DNA of 64,000 bases from Bacteroidota bacterium (GTDB lineage Bacteria; Bacteroidota; Bacteroidia; Chitinophagales; Saprospiraceae), in assembly GCA_030147525.1 (NCBI GenBank), contig JASBVF010000040.1, positions 62,001-126,000 of the forward strand, given 5' to 3'. The position numbers and the translations under genes were made by a program. The notes under the pieces were generated by a model. That model was not told the DNA's origin. It saw only the letters and a program-made list of their open reading frames with translations, and did no database searches. Shown piece after piece: positions 42,626 to 54,570 of this stretch (position 1 is the first letter of the stretch; the number at the start of each line of letters is the position of its first letter).

Positions 42626-43918
42626 CTATTCGACGATCAGTTTTTTACTCAACTGCCGCCTGCCGTCCCGGAGTTGCACGAAGTAAATTCCGGGCGCAAG
42701 TCCCTGCAAATCAAGCATCTCATTTCCTTCTGAAACGGGCGGGATTTGTTTTTCAAAAACAGTTTGGCCCACCAGGTTGATCAGTTTCAGGTTCAGACTG
42801 GCTGTTTCATTTAACTCAAATTTCACCCAGGCTAAACCAGCGGCCGGGTTGGGTGAAATACTGACGCTCGCCTGCAATTTTTCACTAAAAACGCTGCTGA
42901 TCTGGTCGCAGGTGACGCATCCGCCGAAGCACACCGTATCAGCCGCCACGTCCGAAGTATCCACAAAAATATTGCGGTTGATGTTACCACCCCCGTCGTT
43001 GACCCCACAGTCTTCGGGCACGATCTCCCAATCGGAGCCATTGACGAATTTGTAGGTCAGATCGGTCGCATCGGGCATGGGGACGAAGGCTTGCCAGTAG
43101 TTATCAGCCCGGTTTTCCATCGGCGTGGCGGTAGTGCTCCAGCCATTGAAGTCGCCGGCAACGAACAAGCCTTCCGCAGCTGCTCCGCCCTCGTTCGTCA
43201 GGTCAACCGTCAGTTGCACCATGCGGCTGGCAGCGGTGTTCGCCGGAAGTTCCATAAAACGCACATCGTCGATGAAAAACAGGTGGCTGCCCTGATTGGT
43301 CGCATAAAAATCGATAGCGCCGATCTGCAACAGCGGGGCACTCGTTCCTTGCGACGACACGCTGGAAGGCCATGAATAAACAGGCTTTCCGGCGATGAAA
43401 AGGGACGAGCGGTCGTTGTCGAGGTCGATAAATTGCACCACATCGAACCACTGATCGTGTGGGTAAGTAAACTGGGCCACGTCCACCCCACCTGCGTCGA
43501 GGCTTCCGGTGCCATCTTCCATGAATGTAACTTCCTGCCCCCAGCATCCGCCGGGATCGTCCTGGCATTTTTGCAGGTTCCAGTAGGCACGCTGGCCGTC
43601 GTATACGTACATTTTGAATTCCAGCCGCCAGTTGCCGGTGGTTTGGTCTCCGAGCAGAAGGAGCACATCCTGCGGGCCGCCCTGACCTGAAATTTCGAGG
43701 GAATACGTGCCTGAAAATGCGGCGTTATTGCTGACGAGGCCGTCTTCATTGCCACCTTCGTTGCCGCTCCAGGTGGACCAATGGGCAGCCTGCGGGCCGA
43801 GGGCGCCGGGTACGTAACTCTCGAAATCGTCGCAAATGAGTGCATTGGTACAGTCAAGTTGGGCCTGCAACGTGCAAACAGAGAAAAGGAGGATAAGTGG
43901 TGTAAAGATCTTTTTCAT
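42626..43918 (-). CDS. T9SS type A secreted protein with lectin-like and starch-binding-like domains
   Basis: 430 residues; signal peptide to about 19 (LQAQ). The first 210 residues look like a concanavalin-A-type jelly roll (CDDFESYVPG ... WRLEFKMYVYDG ... FFIDDVRFMEL). Residues about 235-330 (VAGDFNGWSTTATPMENR ... YKFVNGSDW) resemble the CBM48/AMPK-beta starch/glycogen-binding fold. A type A T9SS sorting domain closes the protein (VSISPNPAAGLAWVKFEL ... GIYFVQLRDGRRQLSKKL). No glycosidase motif was recognised; a carbohydrate-binding surface protein is a fair guess. Confidence 0.85.
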   Translation of the reverse strand: MKKIFTPLILLFSVCTLQAQLDCTNALICDDFESYVPGALGPQAAHWSTWSGNEGGNEDGLVSNNAAFSGTYSLEISGQGGPQDVLLLLGDQTTGNWRLEFKMYVYDGQRAYWNLQKCQDDPGGCWGQEVTFMEDGTGSLDAGGVDVAQFTYPHDQWFDVVQFIDLDNDRSSLFIAGKPVYSWPSSVSSQGTSAPLLQIGAIDFYATNQGSHLFFIDDVRFMELPANTAASRMVQLTVDLTNEGGAAAEGLFVAGDFNGWSTTATPMENRADNYWQAFVPMPDATDLTYKFVNGSDWEIVPEDCGVNDGGGNINRNIFVDTSDVAADTVCFGGCVTCDQISSVFSEKLQASVSISPNPAAGLAWVKFELNETASLNLKLINLVGQTVFEKQIPPVSEGNEMLDLQGLAPGIYFVQLRDGRRQLSKKLIVE

Positions 43919-44246
43919 GGTTTTCTTGATTTTGGTAAAAGTTTAGAATCGGTTCAAAATTGAAAAGGTAGAAAATTTTTCCCGTGGGATAGGGGACTGG
44001 CTTAAAAAAATCATCATTCATTTGATTAAACCGGTCAAAAGAGAACAATTTCACCCGAACACACCTTGTTCTTAAAGTGGCCTGATCGTTGAAGTATTTA
44101 AGATTTCATTAAAGTAAAACGACAGGTATGAAAAACGGGAGATTCCTCCCTCCTCACACTGCATACCGGACAGAACTTCCAAACTTTATCATCAACTGAA
44201 TAATAATTGCCTGCTCCGAAAACGTTTTTCTAAAAAACTCAGGATT
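43919..44246. other. Divergent gap before the VWA lipoprotein gene
   Basis: 328 bp without a credible gene. An 8-bp stem GAGAACAA / TTGTTCTT (44041-44048 and 44066-44073) is the only dyad that stands out. No exact TAnnTTTG box was seen on either strand. Confidence 0.4.
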
Positions 44247-45230
44247 ATGAAATCACTTTTCACCTTCTTCAAAATTTCCATGCTCTTCGTTTTAGTCGCA
44301 GCCGTTGGCTGCAAAAAAGAGGATGTCGAACCCGTCGATTTTTCAAAATTTTACCGCCTGAAGACGTTCGAAGTCGGCGTCGTGCCGGAGCAACGCATGG
44401 TGCAGGTGCTTTTCCAGGTGACGGATTATTACAAAAAAGGCGTTTCGTCGCTCAAAGAAGACGATTTTATCGTCACTGAAAACGGCGGCAAAATTGACTC
44501 GGAAGCCGACTTGCGGGTAGGCCGCAGTTCAATCCCGTTCGAGCTCAAAACTGTGCTCCTGCTTGATATTACCCGGAGCGTCGAAGGGCTTGTTCCGCAA
44601 ATCAAAAATGCCGCTAAGTCGTTGATAAACATGAAGTTGCCCGAGCAGGAGATCGCCATCTACACCTTCGACGCCGACACGAAACTGGTGGCAGATTTCA
44701 CCACTGACAAACAAGCCCTGCTCTCTGCGATCAACAGCATCCCCGAGACCGGCCTTGTGAATTCCACCAACCTTTACGGCGCCGTGATCGATGTCGCTGA
44801 CCTGTGGGAAGATGCCTACGTCATCGACGGAATCGTGGACGGCAGCCTCGTCATTTTCACCGACGGGAGGCACAATGCTTCGCAATCCATCACCCTGCAA
44901 CAGGCGAAAAACGCTCTCGGCCCCCGCCGTGCCTACGTGGCCGCCCTCGCCAGCCCTGACCTCGATGAAAATTCGCTGAAATTACTGGCTGCCGACAATG
45001 ACCGTTACTTCCGGGCCGACGATGTGGCCGGTTTGGAAAAAATGTTCCTCGATATTCAGTCGGAAATTCAAAGCCTGTCTAACAGCATTTATTTTCTGTA
45101 TTACCAAAGTCCGATTTCCGATCCGACACCTTTCATGAATGAGTTGAAAATTGAGATCAGGGATAACATCAATACGGCCAAGGACGGCCGCATCCTGGAG
45201 ATTTTCAACAGCGAAGGATTTGGGAACTGA
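44247..45230 (+). CDS. VWA domain lipoprotein
   Basis: 327 residues. The lipoprotein signal peptide ends AAVGC with the lipid-accepting Cys22, followed by KKE. The von Willebrand A domain begins at about 105 with the metal-binding MIDAS LLLDITRSVEG (D-x-T-x-S form), continues with TFDADTKLVADF and FTDGRHNASQ. VWA domains bind metal-dependent protein ligands. A short strand-rich domain precedes it. Predicted on the outer membrane facing the periplasm or surface. A perfect 21-bp inverted repeat separates it from the next, convergent gene. Confidence 0.9.
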   Translation: MKSLFTFFKISMLFVLVAAVGCKKEDVEPVDFSKFYRLKTFEVGVVPEQRMVQVLFQVTDYYKKGVSSLKEDDFIVTENGGKIDSEADLRVGRSSIPFELKTVLLLDITRSVEGLVPQIKNAAKSLINMKLPEQEIAIYTFDADTKLVADFTTDKQALLSAINSIPETGLVNSTNLYGAVIDVADLWEDAYVIDGIVDGSLVIFTDGRHNASQSITLQQAKNALGPRRAYVAALASPDLDENSLKLLAADNDRYFRADDVAGLEKMFLDIQSEIQSLSNSIYFLYYQSPISDPTPFMNELKIEIRDNINTAKDGRILEIFNSEGFGN

Positions 45231-45247
45231 GTGGATTAGTTTAAAAA

Positions 45248-45314
45248 AAATAAGGGTTTAAATGTTTCGGAACCAAGATAACTTGTTGGTTTTGAAACAT
45301 TTAAACCCTTATTT
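45248..45314. repeat. Perfect 21-bp inverted repeat (AAATAAGGGTTTAAATGTTTC) between convergent genes
   Basis: Arms 45248-45268 and 45294-45314 are exact reverse complements with a 25-nt hinge that holds a smaller GGAACCAA / TTGGTTTT pair. A-rich and T-rich flanks allow bidirectional termination. It fills much of the 102-bp gap. Confidence 0.92.
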
Positions 45315-45332
45315 ATTGCATGAAATTTCAGC

Positions 45333-45761
45333 TTATTGCTGCCCGGTGGTATCGCCGGCTTCCATTTCAGGCATCATTTCCTCTTCGAGAAAATCTTCCG
45401 GTGCCGGGGCCGGTGCAGCACCCTCTTCCATCATGGCGATGATATCAGGGCAGGCTTTCCGAAGAGCTTCCATCGCCTTGGCTTCGGCTTCTTCGCCTTC
45501 GATGAGGCCATGTTTCTTCTCGAGTTCAGCCATGCAGGCTTGGCCGTCCTGATCAATTTGCTGGCTTTTTTCCAGCATCGCCATCATGTCCTCCTGTCTG
45601 CCTTCTTCCATCATGGCCATAAACTCTTTCTGAAAATCGGCCATAGGCTTCATGCAGACGCAGAAATCTTCGGCAAAGGCATCGTACTTGTCTTTCTTCT
45701 GACCGCAACCGGCTGCTGCGAGGATCGTCACACAGAGTAAAAGTTGAATTGTCTTTTTCAT
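45333..45761 (-). CDS. Met/Glu-rich small lipoprotein
   Basis: 142 residues. The lipoprotein signal peptide ends AAAGC, followed by GQKKDKYDAF. The mature part is helical with a Cys pattern (DFCVCMKPM, ACMAEL, KACPDI) and many Met and Glu, with a Pro/Ala hinge (APAPAPEDF). The four Cys plus Met content would suit metal binding or two disulfides, but I do not recognise a family. Probably outer-membrane attached in the periplasm. It converges on the VWA lipoprotein gene. Confidence 0.75.
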   Translation of the reverse strand: MKKTIQLLLCVTILAAAGCGQKKDKYDAFAEDFCVCMKPMADFQKEFMAMMEEGRQEDMMAMLEKSQQIDQDGQACMAELEKKHGLIEGEEAEAKAMEALRKACPDIIAMMEEGAAPAPAPEDFLEEEMMPEMEAGDTTGQQ

Positions 45762-45836
45762 AAAATAATAAAGTTTGGCGCCCCGGTGTCCACCGGAACG
45801 GATTTACGGCAAAGTTCGTCCGCCGGAAATCGGTGG

Positions 45837-46160
45837 TTAAAATTTATAATCCTCCCGGACGGGGCAGAACGTATCGATGATTTTACAATCGCTGATGCCA
45901 ATGCCGCTGTGCGGAATGTTGGAAGGAATCACGAAAACCATTCCTGCACCCAGGCGGTGAGGTACGCCTTGAACGGTCAATTCAAACTCGCCTTCCACGA
46001 CGTGCACAATCTGCTCGTGCGGGTGCGAATGTTCGGGCAACGGGTGGTTAGCCTTGATGCGCCAGTGAGCAATGGTGAGCTGGTCGGAGTGAATAAATTT
46101 GCCGGTGTAGCCGGGAAAAACTTCCCGTTCTTCCAGGGCGGATAAGTCTTTGATTTTCAT
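45837..46160 (-). CDS. Small cupin domain protein
   Basis: 107 residues from the ATG at 46160 (an in-frame TTG at 46172 is possible). The cupin motif 1 (PLPEHSHPHEQIVHVVEGE) has His, His and Glu metal ligands with spacing H-x-H-x3-Q/E, and motif 2 (PSNIPHSG) has the last His. It is one barrel, probably metal-containing, of unknown substrate. It is on the same strand as the peroxiredoxin gene, across a palindrome. Confidence 0.88.
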   Translation of the reverse strand: MKIKDLSALEEREVFPGYTGKFIHSDQLTIAHWRIKANHPLPEHSHPHEQIVHVVEGEFELTVQGVPHRLGAGMVFVIPSNIPHSGIGISDCKIIDTFCPVREDYKF

Positions 46161-46229
46161 GCGTTGTTCCAATTGAGGAATTAAAATCCCTGCAAAGGAA
46201 GGAAATGCGGCGGGGAAAAGGAAATAAAA

Positions 46230-46364
46230 GTAGGCTGGTATGCCGGTAGGCGAGTAGGCACGGGGTCGTTACTTTTTCAAAAGCTCAGGTAATTTTTTAA
46301 AAAAGAAGCTGAATCTATACGATTGAAAATCAGCCTACTCGCCTACCGGCTTACTCGCCTACTC
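46230..46364. repeat. Inverted micro-word repeat (word GTAGGCGA), wide spacer
   Basis: The left arm 46230-46259 and right arm 46332-46364 are imperfect reverse complements (about 30 nt, a few mismatches and gaps), each with several drifting GTAGGCgaGTAGGC units. The spacer of about 70 nt is A/T-rich. The right arm ends 1 nt before the peroxiredoxin stop. The same word occurs at 14065-14122. Confidence 0.75.
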
Positions 46365-46835
46365 CTAAGATACCTGCTGTTTCTTCAAATGCTCCAGCGC
46401 TTCTTTCACGTGCTTTTTCGTCTGTAGCTGTGAGTCAAAAATATGGGTGACAATACCTTCAGCATCAACAATGTAAGTGACCCGGCCCGGCAGCAAACCG
46501 AACATACTACCCGGAACGCCAAACAATTCACGCACTTTGTTATTTTCATCGCTCAACAGCACGAACGGCAGGTCGTAGCGCTTTGCAAATTCGAGATGCG
46601 ACTCAGGACTATCCGCACTGATGCCGATAACCTCAGCGTCGAGGTCCCGGAGTTCAGCGTAGGCATCCCGGAAGCTACAAGCCTGGGCTGTGCAGCCGGG
46701 AGTATCGTCTTTTGGGTAAAAATAAATGACGAACGGCTTGCCGGTAAATGTTTTGATTGAAACTGATTCGCCGTGTTGATTTTTCAAAGAAAACGCCGGA
46801 ATACGGCTGCCAACCTTTACGGGTGTATGACTCAT
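46365..46835 (-). CDS. Peroxiredoxin, Bcp/PrxQ type (second paralogue)
   Basis: 156 residues from the ATG at 46835; the longer frame to 46892 is an unlikely basic leader. FYPKDDTPGCTAQACSFRD has the Cys-x4-Cys pair and the DTPGCT signature of PrxQ. No signal peptide is present. It reduces peroxides at the expense of thioredoxin. It differs from the paralogue at 34930 in the active-site motif (PGC against PTC), so the two may differ in substrate. It is divergent from fadH. Confidence 0.93.
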   Translation of the reverse strand: MSHTPVKVGSRIPAFSLKNQHGESVSIKTFTGKPFVIYFYPKDDTPGCTAQACSFRDAYAELRDLDAEVIGISADSPESHLEFAKRYDLPFVLLSDENNKVRELFGVPGSMFGLLPGRVTYIVDAEGIVTHIFDSQLQTKKHVKEALEHLKKQQVS

Positions 46836-46884
46836 GTTACTTTTTTTGCCTTTTAAAATGACTGAGCTGCCATTTTGTTTATAA

Positions 46885-48951
<2,067 letters not shown>

Positions 48952-49016
48952 CGTAGCGTCGCCAAAACATTGCAGCAGGAACGTTGTTTCACCCACCTCA
49001 ACCAACCTTCGGTTTC

Positions 49017-49193
49017 ATGAAAAAACAACACCTGCCGGAAAAAATCTGCCCTGTCTGCCAACGGCCGTTCCAGTGGCGCAAGAAGTGGGAGCGCAACTGG
49101 GAGGAGGTGAAATATTGCAGCGAGCGTTGCCGCCGTTCGAAAATTAGCCGGATTCCCAACCAAGAACTTCCAACCAACAACGAACAACGATGA
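49017..49193 (+). CDS. DUF2256 zinc-ribbon protein
   Basis: 58 residues from the ATG at 49017; the longer frame from 48984 is not needed. ICPVCQRPF and YCSERCRR bring Cys11, Cys14, Cys34 and Cys38, a four-Cys zinc ribbon. The family is often coded next to cryptochrome/photolyase genes, as here: its TGA overlaps the ATG of the FeS-BCP gene by 4 bases (ATGA), so translation is coupled. The role is not established; a partner or maturation factor for the photolyase is a fair guess. Confidence 0.9.
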   Translation: MKKQHLPEKICPVCQRPFQWRKKWERNWEEVKYCSERCRRSKISRIPNQELPTNNEQR

Positions 49194-50719
49194 AAACCCT
49201 TCGACTCCTCCTCGGCGACCAACTCAATCGCCAACATTCCTGGTTTAACGAAGTCAACGACGACATGACCTACTGCCTCTTCGAAATGCGGCAGGAGACC
49301 GACTACGCAACGCACCACATCCAGAAAGTCGTAGGATTTTTCACTGCTATGCGCCGGTTTGCGGAGGAACTGCGGGAGCAGGGCCACCGGATCGAATATT
49401 TTACCCTCGACCACCCGGACAACACGCAGTCGCTGACGGATAACCTGAATTTTCTGATCAAAAAACTGGACGCCCAACGCTTCGAGTACCAACTGCCCGA
49501 CGAGTGGCGGCTGGACGTGCAGTTGAAGGATTTTTGTGAAAAAACGCCCATCGAAACCCAGGCCTGCGACTCGGAACATTTCATGACGGAGCGCCACGGC
49601 CTGCGGGATTTTTTCGGTAAAAAAAATTACCTCATGGAGTCGTTTTACCGCAACATCCGCCGGGAGTTCGACATCATGATGGACGGCGATCAGCCCGTTA
49701 CCGGGCAGTGGAACTATGACGCCGAGAACCGCAAAAAAATGCCGAAAGATCATGTACCGCCTGAGCCGCTGGTTTTCAAAAAAGACGTGAGCGAACTGGT
49801 GGAAATGATTGAAAAACAGGATGTTAAAACTATCGGAAGGGTTGATCCAAAAAATTTCATCTGGCCCGTAAGCCGGGAGGAGTCGCTCGAATTGCTGGCG
49901 TTTTTTGTAAAAAACTGCCTGCCGCATTTCGGCGATTTTCAGGATGCGATGACGCCGGAATTCTGGTCGCTTTACCACGCCCGGCTGTCCTTCAGTTTGA
50001 ACACAAAAATGATCTCCCCGCTGGAAGTCGTGCAGCGGGCCGTGCAGGAATGGGAGCGCCGCCCGGACGAAATTTCCATCGCACAGACTGAGGGCTTCGT
50101 GCGGCAGATCATCGGCTGGCGGGAGTACATGCGGGGAATTTATTGGGCGAAAATGCCGGAGTTTGCGGAGCTGAATTTTTTTGAAAACGACCGGAAGCTG
50201 CCCGGCTGGTTCTGGACCGGCCAGACGAAAATGGCCTGCCTCAGCCACGCCATCGGCCAGTCGCTCGACTACGCCTACGCCCACCACATCCAGCGGCTGA
50301 TGGTCACCGGCAACTTCGCCCTGCTTGCCGGCATCGACCCCGATGAAGTGGATGCCTGGTACCTCGGCATCTACATCGACGCCATCGAGTGGGTGGAGAT
50401 CACGAACACCCGTGGCATGAGCCAGTTCGCCGACGGCGGCATCGTGGGCACGAAGCCGTACTGCTCCTCGGCCAACTACATCGACAAGATGAGCCACTAC
50501 TGCAACGGCTGTTTTTACGATAAAAAACTGCGCACCGGCGAGCGGGCTTGCCCGTTCAACAGCCTCTACTGGCACTTCTACGACCGGCACCGTGACAAGC
50601 TGGAACGCAACCCCCGCATCGGCATGATGTACCGTACCTGGGACCGGATGGACGGGGAGGCCAAGGCGGAAACCCTGAAACAGGCGGAACGCTACCTTCG
50701 GGACATCGAAAACCTTTAG
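49190..50719 (+). CDS. FeS-containing bacterial cryptochrome/photolyase (FeS-BCP, PhrB/CryB type)
   Basis: 509 residues. The N-terminal Rossmann domain begins [16 protein letters not shown], and the helical FAD domain has the C-terminal cluster Cys350, Cys438, Cys441 and Cys454 ([17 protein letters not shown]), with the same spacings as the [4Fe-4S] ligands of Rhodobacter CryB (346, 434, 437, 450). These enzymes use FAD, a lumazine-type antenna and the cluster to repair (6-4) photoproducts or sense light. It is translationally coupled to DUF2256. Its 3' end overlaps the convergent CotH gene by 4 bp. Third-position GC is high. Confidence 0.95.
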   Translation: MKTLRLLLGDQLNRQHSWFNEVNDDMTYCLFEMRQETDYATHHIQKVVGFFTAMRRFAEELREQGHRIEYFTLDHPDNTQSLTDNLNFLIKKLDAQRFEYQLPDEWRLDVQLKDFCEKTPIETQACDSEHFMTERHGLRDFFGKKNYLMESFYRNIRREFDIMMDGDQPVTGQWNYDAENRKKMPKDHVPPEPLVFKKDVSELVEMIEKQDVKTIGRVDPKNFIWPVSREESLELLAFFVKNCLPHFGDFQDAMTPEFWSLYHARLSFSLNTKMISPLEVVQRAVQEWERRPDEISIAQTEGFVRQIIGWREYMRGIYWAKMPEFAELNFFENDRKLPGWFWTGQTKMACLSHAIGQSLDYAYAHHIQRLMVTGNFALLAGIDPDEVDAWYLGIYIDAIEWVEITNTRGMSQFADGGIVGTKPYCSSANYIDKMSHYCNGCFYDKKLRTGERACPFNSLYWHFYDRHRDKLERNPRIGMMYRTWDRMDGEAKAETLKQAERYLRDIENL

Positions 50720-52278
50720 CGGGTAGTTTCAACAGTATAAAATTCGTGCGCTGCCCGCTCCGGCGAGAACATGGCCGCCTGCTTGTTTTCAGCAAAAATG
50801 TAGTACTGCATTTCGCTGCTGCCCAGCGGTAAAAAAGCGCCGAAAACACCGTCGCCGGATGTACCGTCGCCGTGTTTCCCATCGTCGTACATCGGTACTT
50901 TTTGAAAAACTTCACTTTGATTCCGGCGGAAAAAAACGGTTGCCGCAGTCAGGTTTTTGATGTCGGCGGTCACAAAAATTTTGGAAGGGTCGTTTGGTGA
51001 AACGATAGCCGTCACACCGGAGATGGAAGGTGGGATTTTGCGGTATTCGGGATGTTTTTGTAAAAATTCAACCCGTGCCTCCATCAGTTCTGTGATGCCG
51101 GGATAAGGAAACGGGGCGGGGTCTTGCATGACGTAAGTTTCATGAAAATTCCGGTTGAAGGCCTCGTAGCTGAAATTCCAGTTCACGTCCTGGCGCACGG
51201 CTTCATCGATGAGTTGCCGGTGTTTCTCAGCTTCCGTTTTGTACCATCCGTTGGCAAAATTTTCATTCAAAATCGTGCGGCAGTGGGCGAAGTAGATTTT
51301 CCGGTAGGTTGGATTTTTTAAAACCAGTTGGATCAGCGGAAACTGAGGGTCGTTGGCATGGACGAGCGGGTCGTAGTCGTGCTGCATGATGGCACCGTTC
51401 GGTTTTCCCAACCCGTCGAAAGCGAGATTGACATCCCAGAGGATGAGGTTGAAGCGGCCATTGTTGTCCTGAATGAGGTAATAATTTTGCTGAAAATCCG
51501 AGTAGCTGTCGAGGTTGACCAGCACATTGTTGAAAGCCAGCATCCAGATGGCAGCGTCGAGGTTCAGCACCGTTTCTATTTTTTCGGGACTTTGTTTCAA
51601 AACCCTCGTCAATTCCATCAGAGCCTGCCAACCGTAGTCGCTTTCCAGTTCGTAGGCTCGCATGTAGGCAGTGGTGTCGCTGCCGAGGTACACGAGCGAA
51701 GAGCGTTCGCCGGCGAAGGGGCCGAGCGGTGAATTTCCCTTGAAAATCACGTTGTTTTTTCCTGCGTTCAGGTAGCGCCGGGCAAACTTCCCGTCCACAT
51801 TTTCCGTGTTGCCGAACAGGCCGTGGTATTTCCCATTCACGTAAACTTGTGCGTAGTTGGATTGCGGCGCTACCATGTACTTTCGGGCGATCTGGTAAGC
51901 GAGTACTTCACGAAGCCAGGAAGGATCGAGGTTACCGTTGGAAAGTTTCAGGGTTTCGTATCCCTGGTAGTCAGCTTTTTTGTAAACGTAGTCGAGCTTG
52001 ATGTTCAGCGGGTTTTTCTCGTTGGTTCTTCTGTAGGAGCTGAACCCTTTGAAACGCACCCCCACGCTGTCGAACGGCTGACCGTTGATGACGGCGTTGG
52101 CCCGGCTACGCCCGCCTTTTTTGAGGGAATGAAAGTAGTGCAGCGGGTACTGCCAGTCTTTTTCAGCAAAAGTGAGCTCGATCTGGGTAATGTGATCGAG
52201 GGAATACAATTCCTGTGCGTTGGTTGGTGTGAAAAACGGGCAGCAAAGCAGCAGGTGAAAAAGCAGCGTTTTTTTCAT
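50716..52278 (-). CDS. CotH kinase family secreted protein
   Basis: 520 residues; signal peptide to about 21 (TNAQ). The CotH fold is marked by GVRFKGFSSYRRTNEKNPLN, VYVNGKYHGLFGNTENVD, NNVIFKGNS and NLILWDVNLAFDG (the metal-binding D-x-N). CotH-type kinases phosphorylate secreted proteins, as shown for spore coat protein in Bacillus; the partner here is unknown. No sorting domain is seen, so periplasm or outer membrane. It is alone on the minus strand, tail-to-tail with the photolyase gene. Confidence 0.9.
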   Translation of the reverse strand: MKKTLLFHLLLCCPFFTPTNAQELYSLDHITQIELTFAEKDWQYPLHYFHSLKKGGRSRANAVINGQPFDSVGVRFKGFSSYRRTNEKNPLNIKLDYVYKKADYQGYETLKLSNGNLDPSWLREVLAYQIARKYMVAPQSNYAQVYVNGKYHGLFGNTENVDGKFARRYLNAGKNNVIFKGNSPLGPFAGERSSLVYLGSDTTAYMRAYELESDYGWQALMELTRVLKQSPEKIETVLNLDAAIWMLAFNNVLVNLDSYSDFQQNYYLIQDNNGRFNLILWDVNLAFDGLGKPNGAIMQHDYDPLVHANDPQFPLIQLVLKNPTYRKIYFAHCRTILNENFANGWYKTEAEKHRQLIDEAVRQDVNWNFSYEAFNRNFHETYVMQDPAPFPYPGITELMEARVEFLQKHPEYRKIPPSISGVTAIVSPNDPSKIFVTADIKNLTAATVFFRRNQSEVFQKVPMYDDGKHGDGTSGDGVFGAFLPLGSSEMQYYIFAENKQAAMFSPERAAHEFYTVETTR

Positions 52279-52560
52279 GGGACTTTCGATAAAAGATGAA
52301 TCGGTTTAAATGATCAACGATGAATTATTTTCGAACAGGCAATTTTCAGGGATGTTTACCATTCAGTTCAATTCTTTCTGTTCGTCGTTTTCATCATATC
52401 TATAATCATACCCATGTGTGTTGTGTCCGGTATCGGAAGGTAATTTCAGGATTCATCCTGAACGCCATTCTCTTGGTCGAATAACTGATTCCGGTATTTC
52501 AGGTTGTAACCTCTGTTGCCTATCTTCCGTCCGATTTGATCAAATAAAAAAAACTGAAAC

Positions 52561-54474
<1,914 letters not shown>

Positions 54475-54482
54475 GTTTTTAA

Positions 54483-54552
54483 ATGAACGCTGAGACGCTA
54501 CGACGCAGAGAAAAGGAGGTTAAACTCTGTGTCACGGCGTCTCAGCGTTCAT
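54483..54552. repeat. Inverted micro-word repeat (word GACGCAGAG / GCTGAGACG)
   Basis: Arms 54483-54510 and 54525-54552 match at 24 of 28 positions in reverse complement; each holds the drifting units AACGCTGAGACGC and ACGACGCAGAG. The 14-nt hinge is AAAAGGAGGTTAAA. It lies in the 96-bp gap between two convergent genes. Confidence 0.85.
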
Positions 54553-54570
54553 CCCAAAAAAGCCCGCGTC

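Noticed and set aside
44128-44199. 23-codon open frame in the gap before the VWA lipoprotein gene
   Set aside because: Too short, no hydrophobic or motif signal, no promoter.
48998-50590. 530-codon frame antisense to the photolyase gene
   Set aside because: High GC at third positions of the real gene removes stops on the other strand; no motif is seen and the sense protein is complete.
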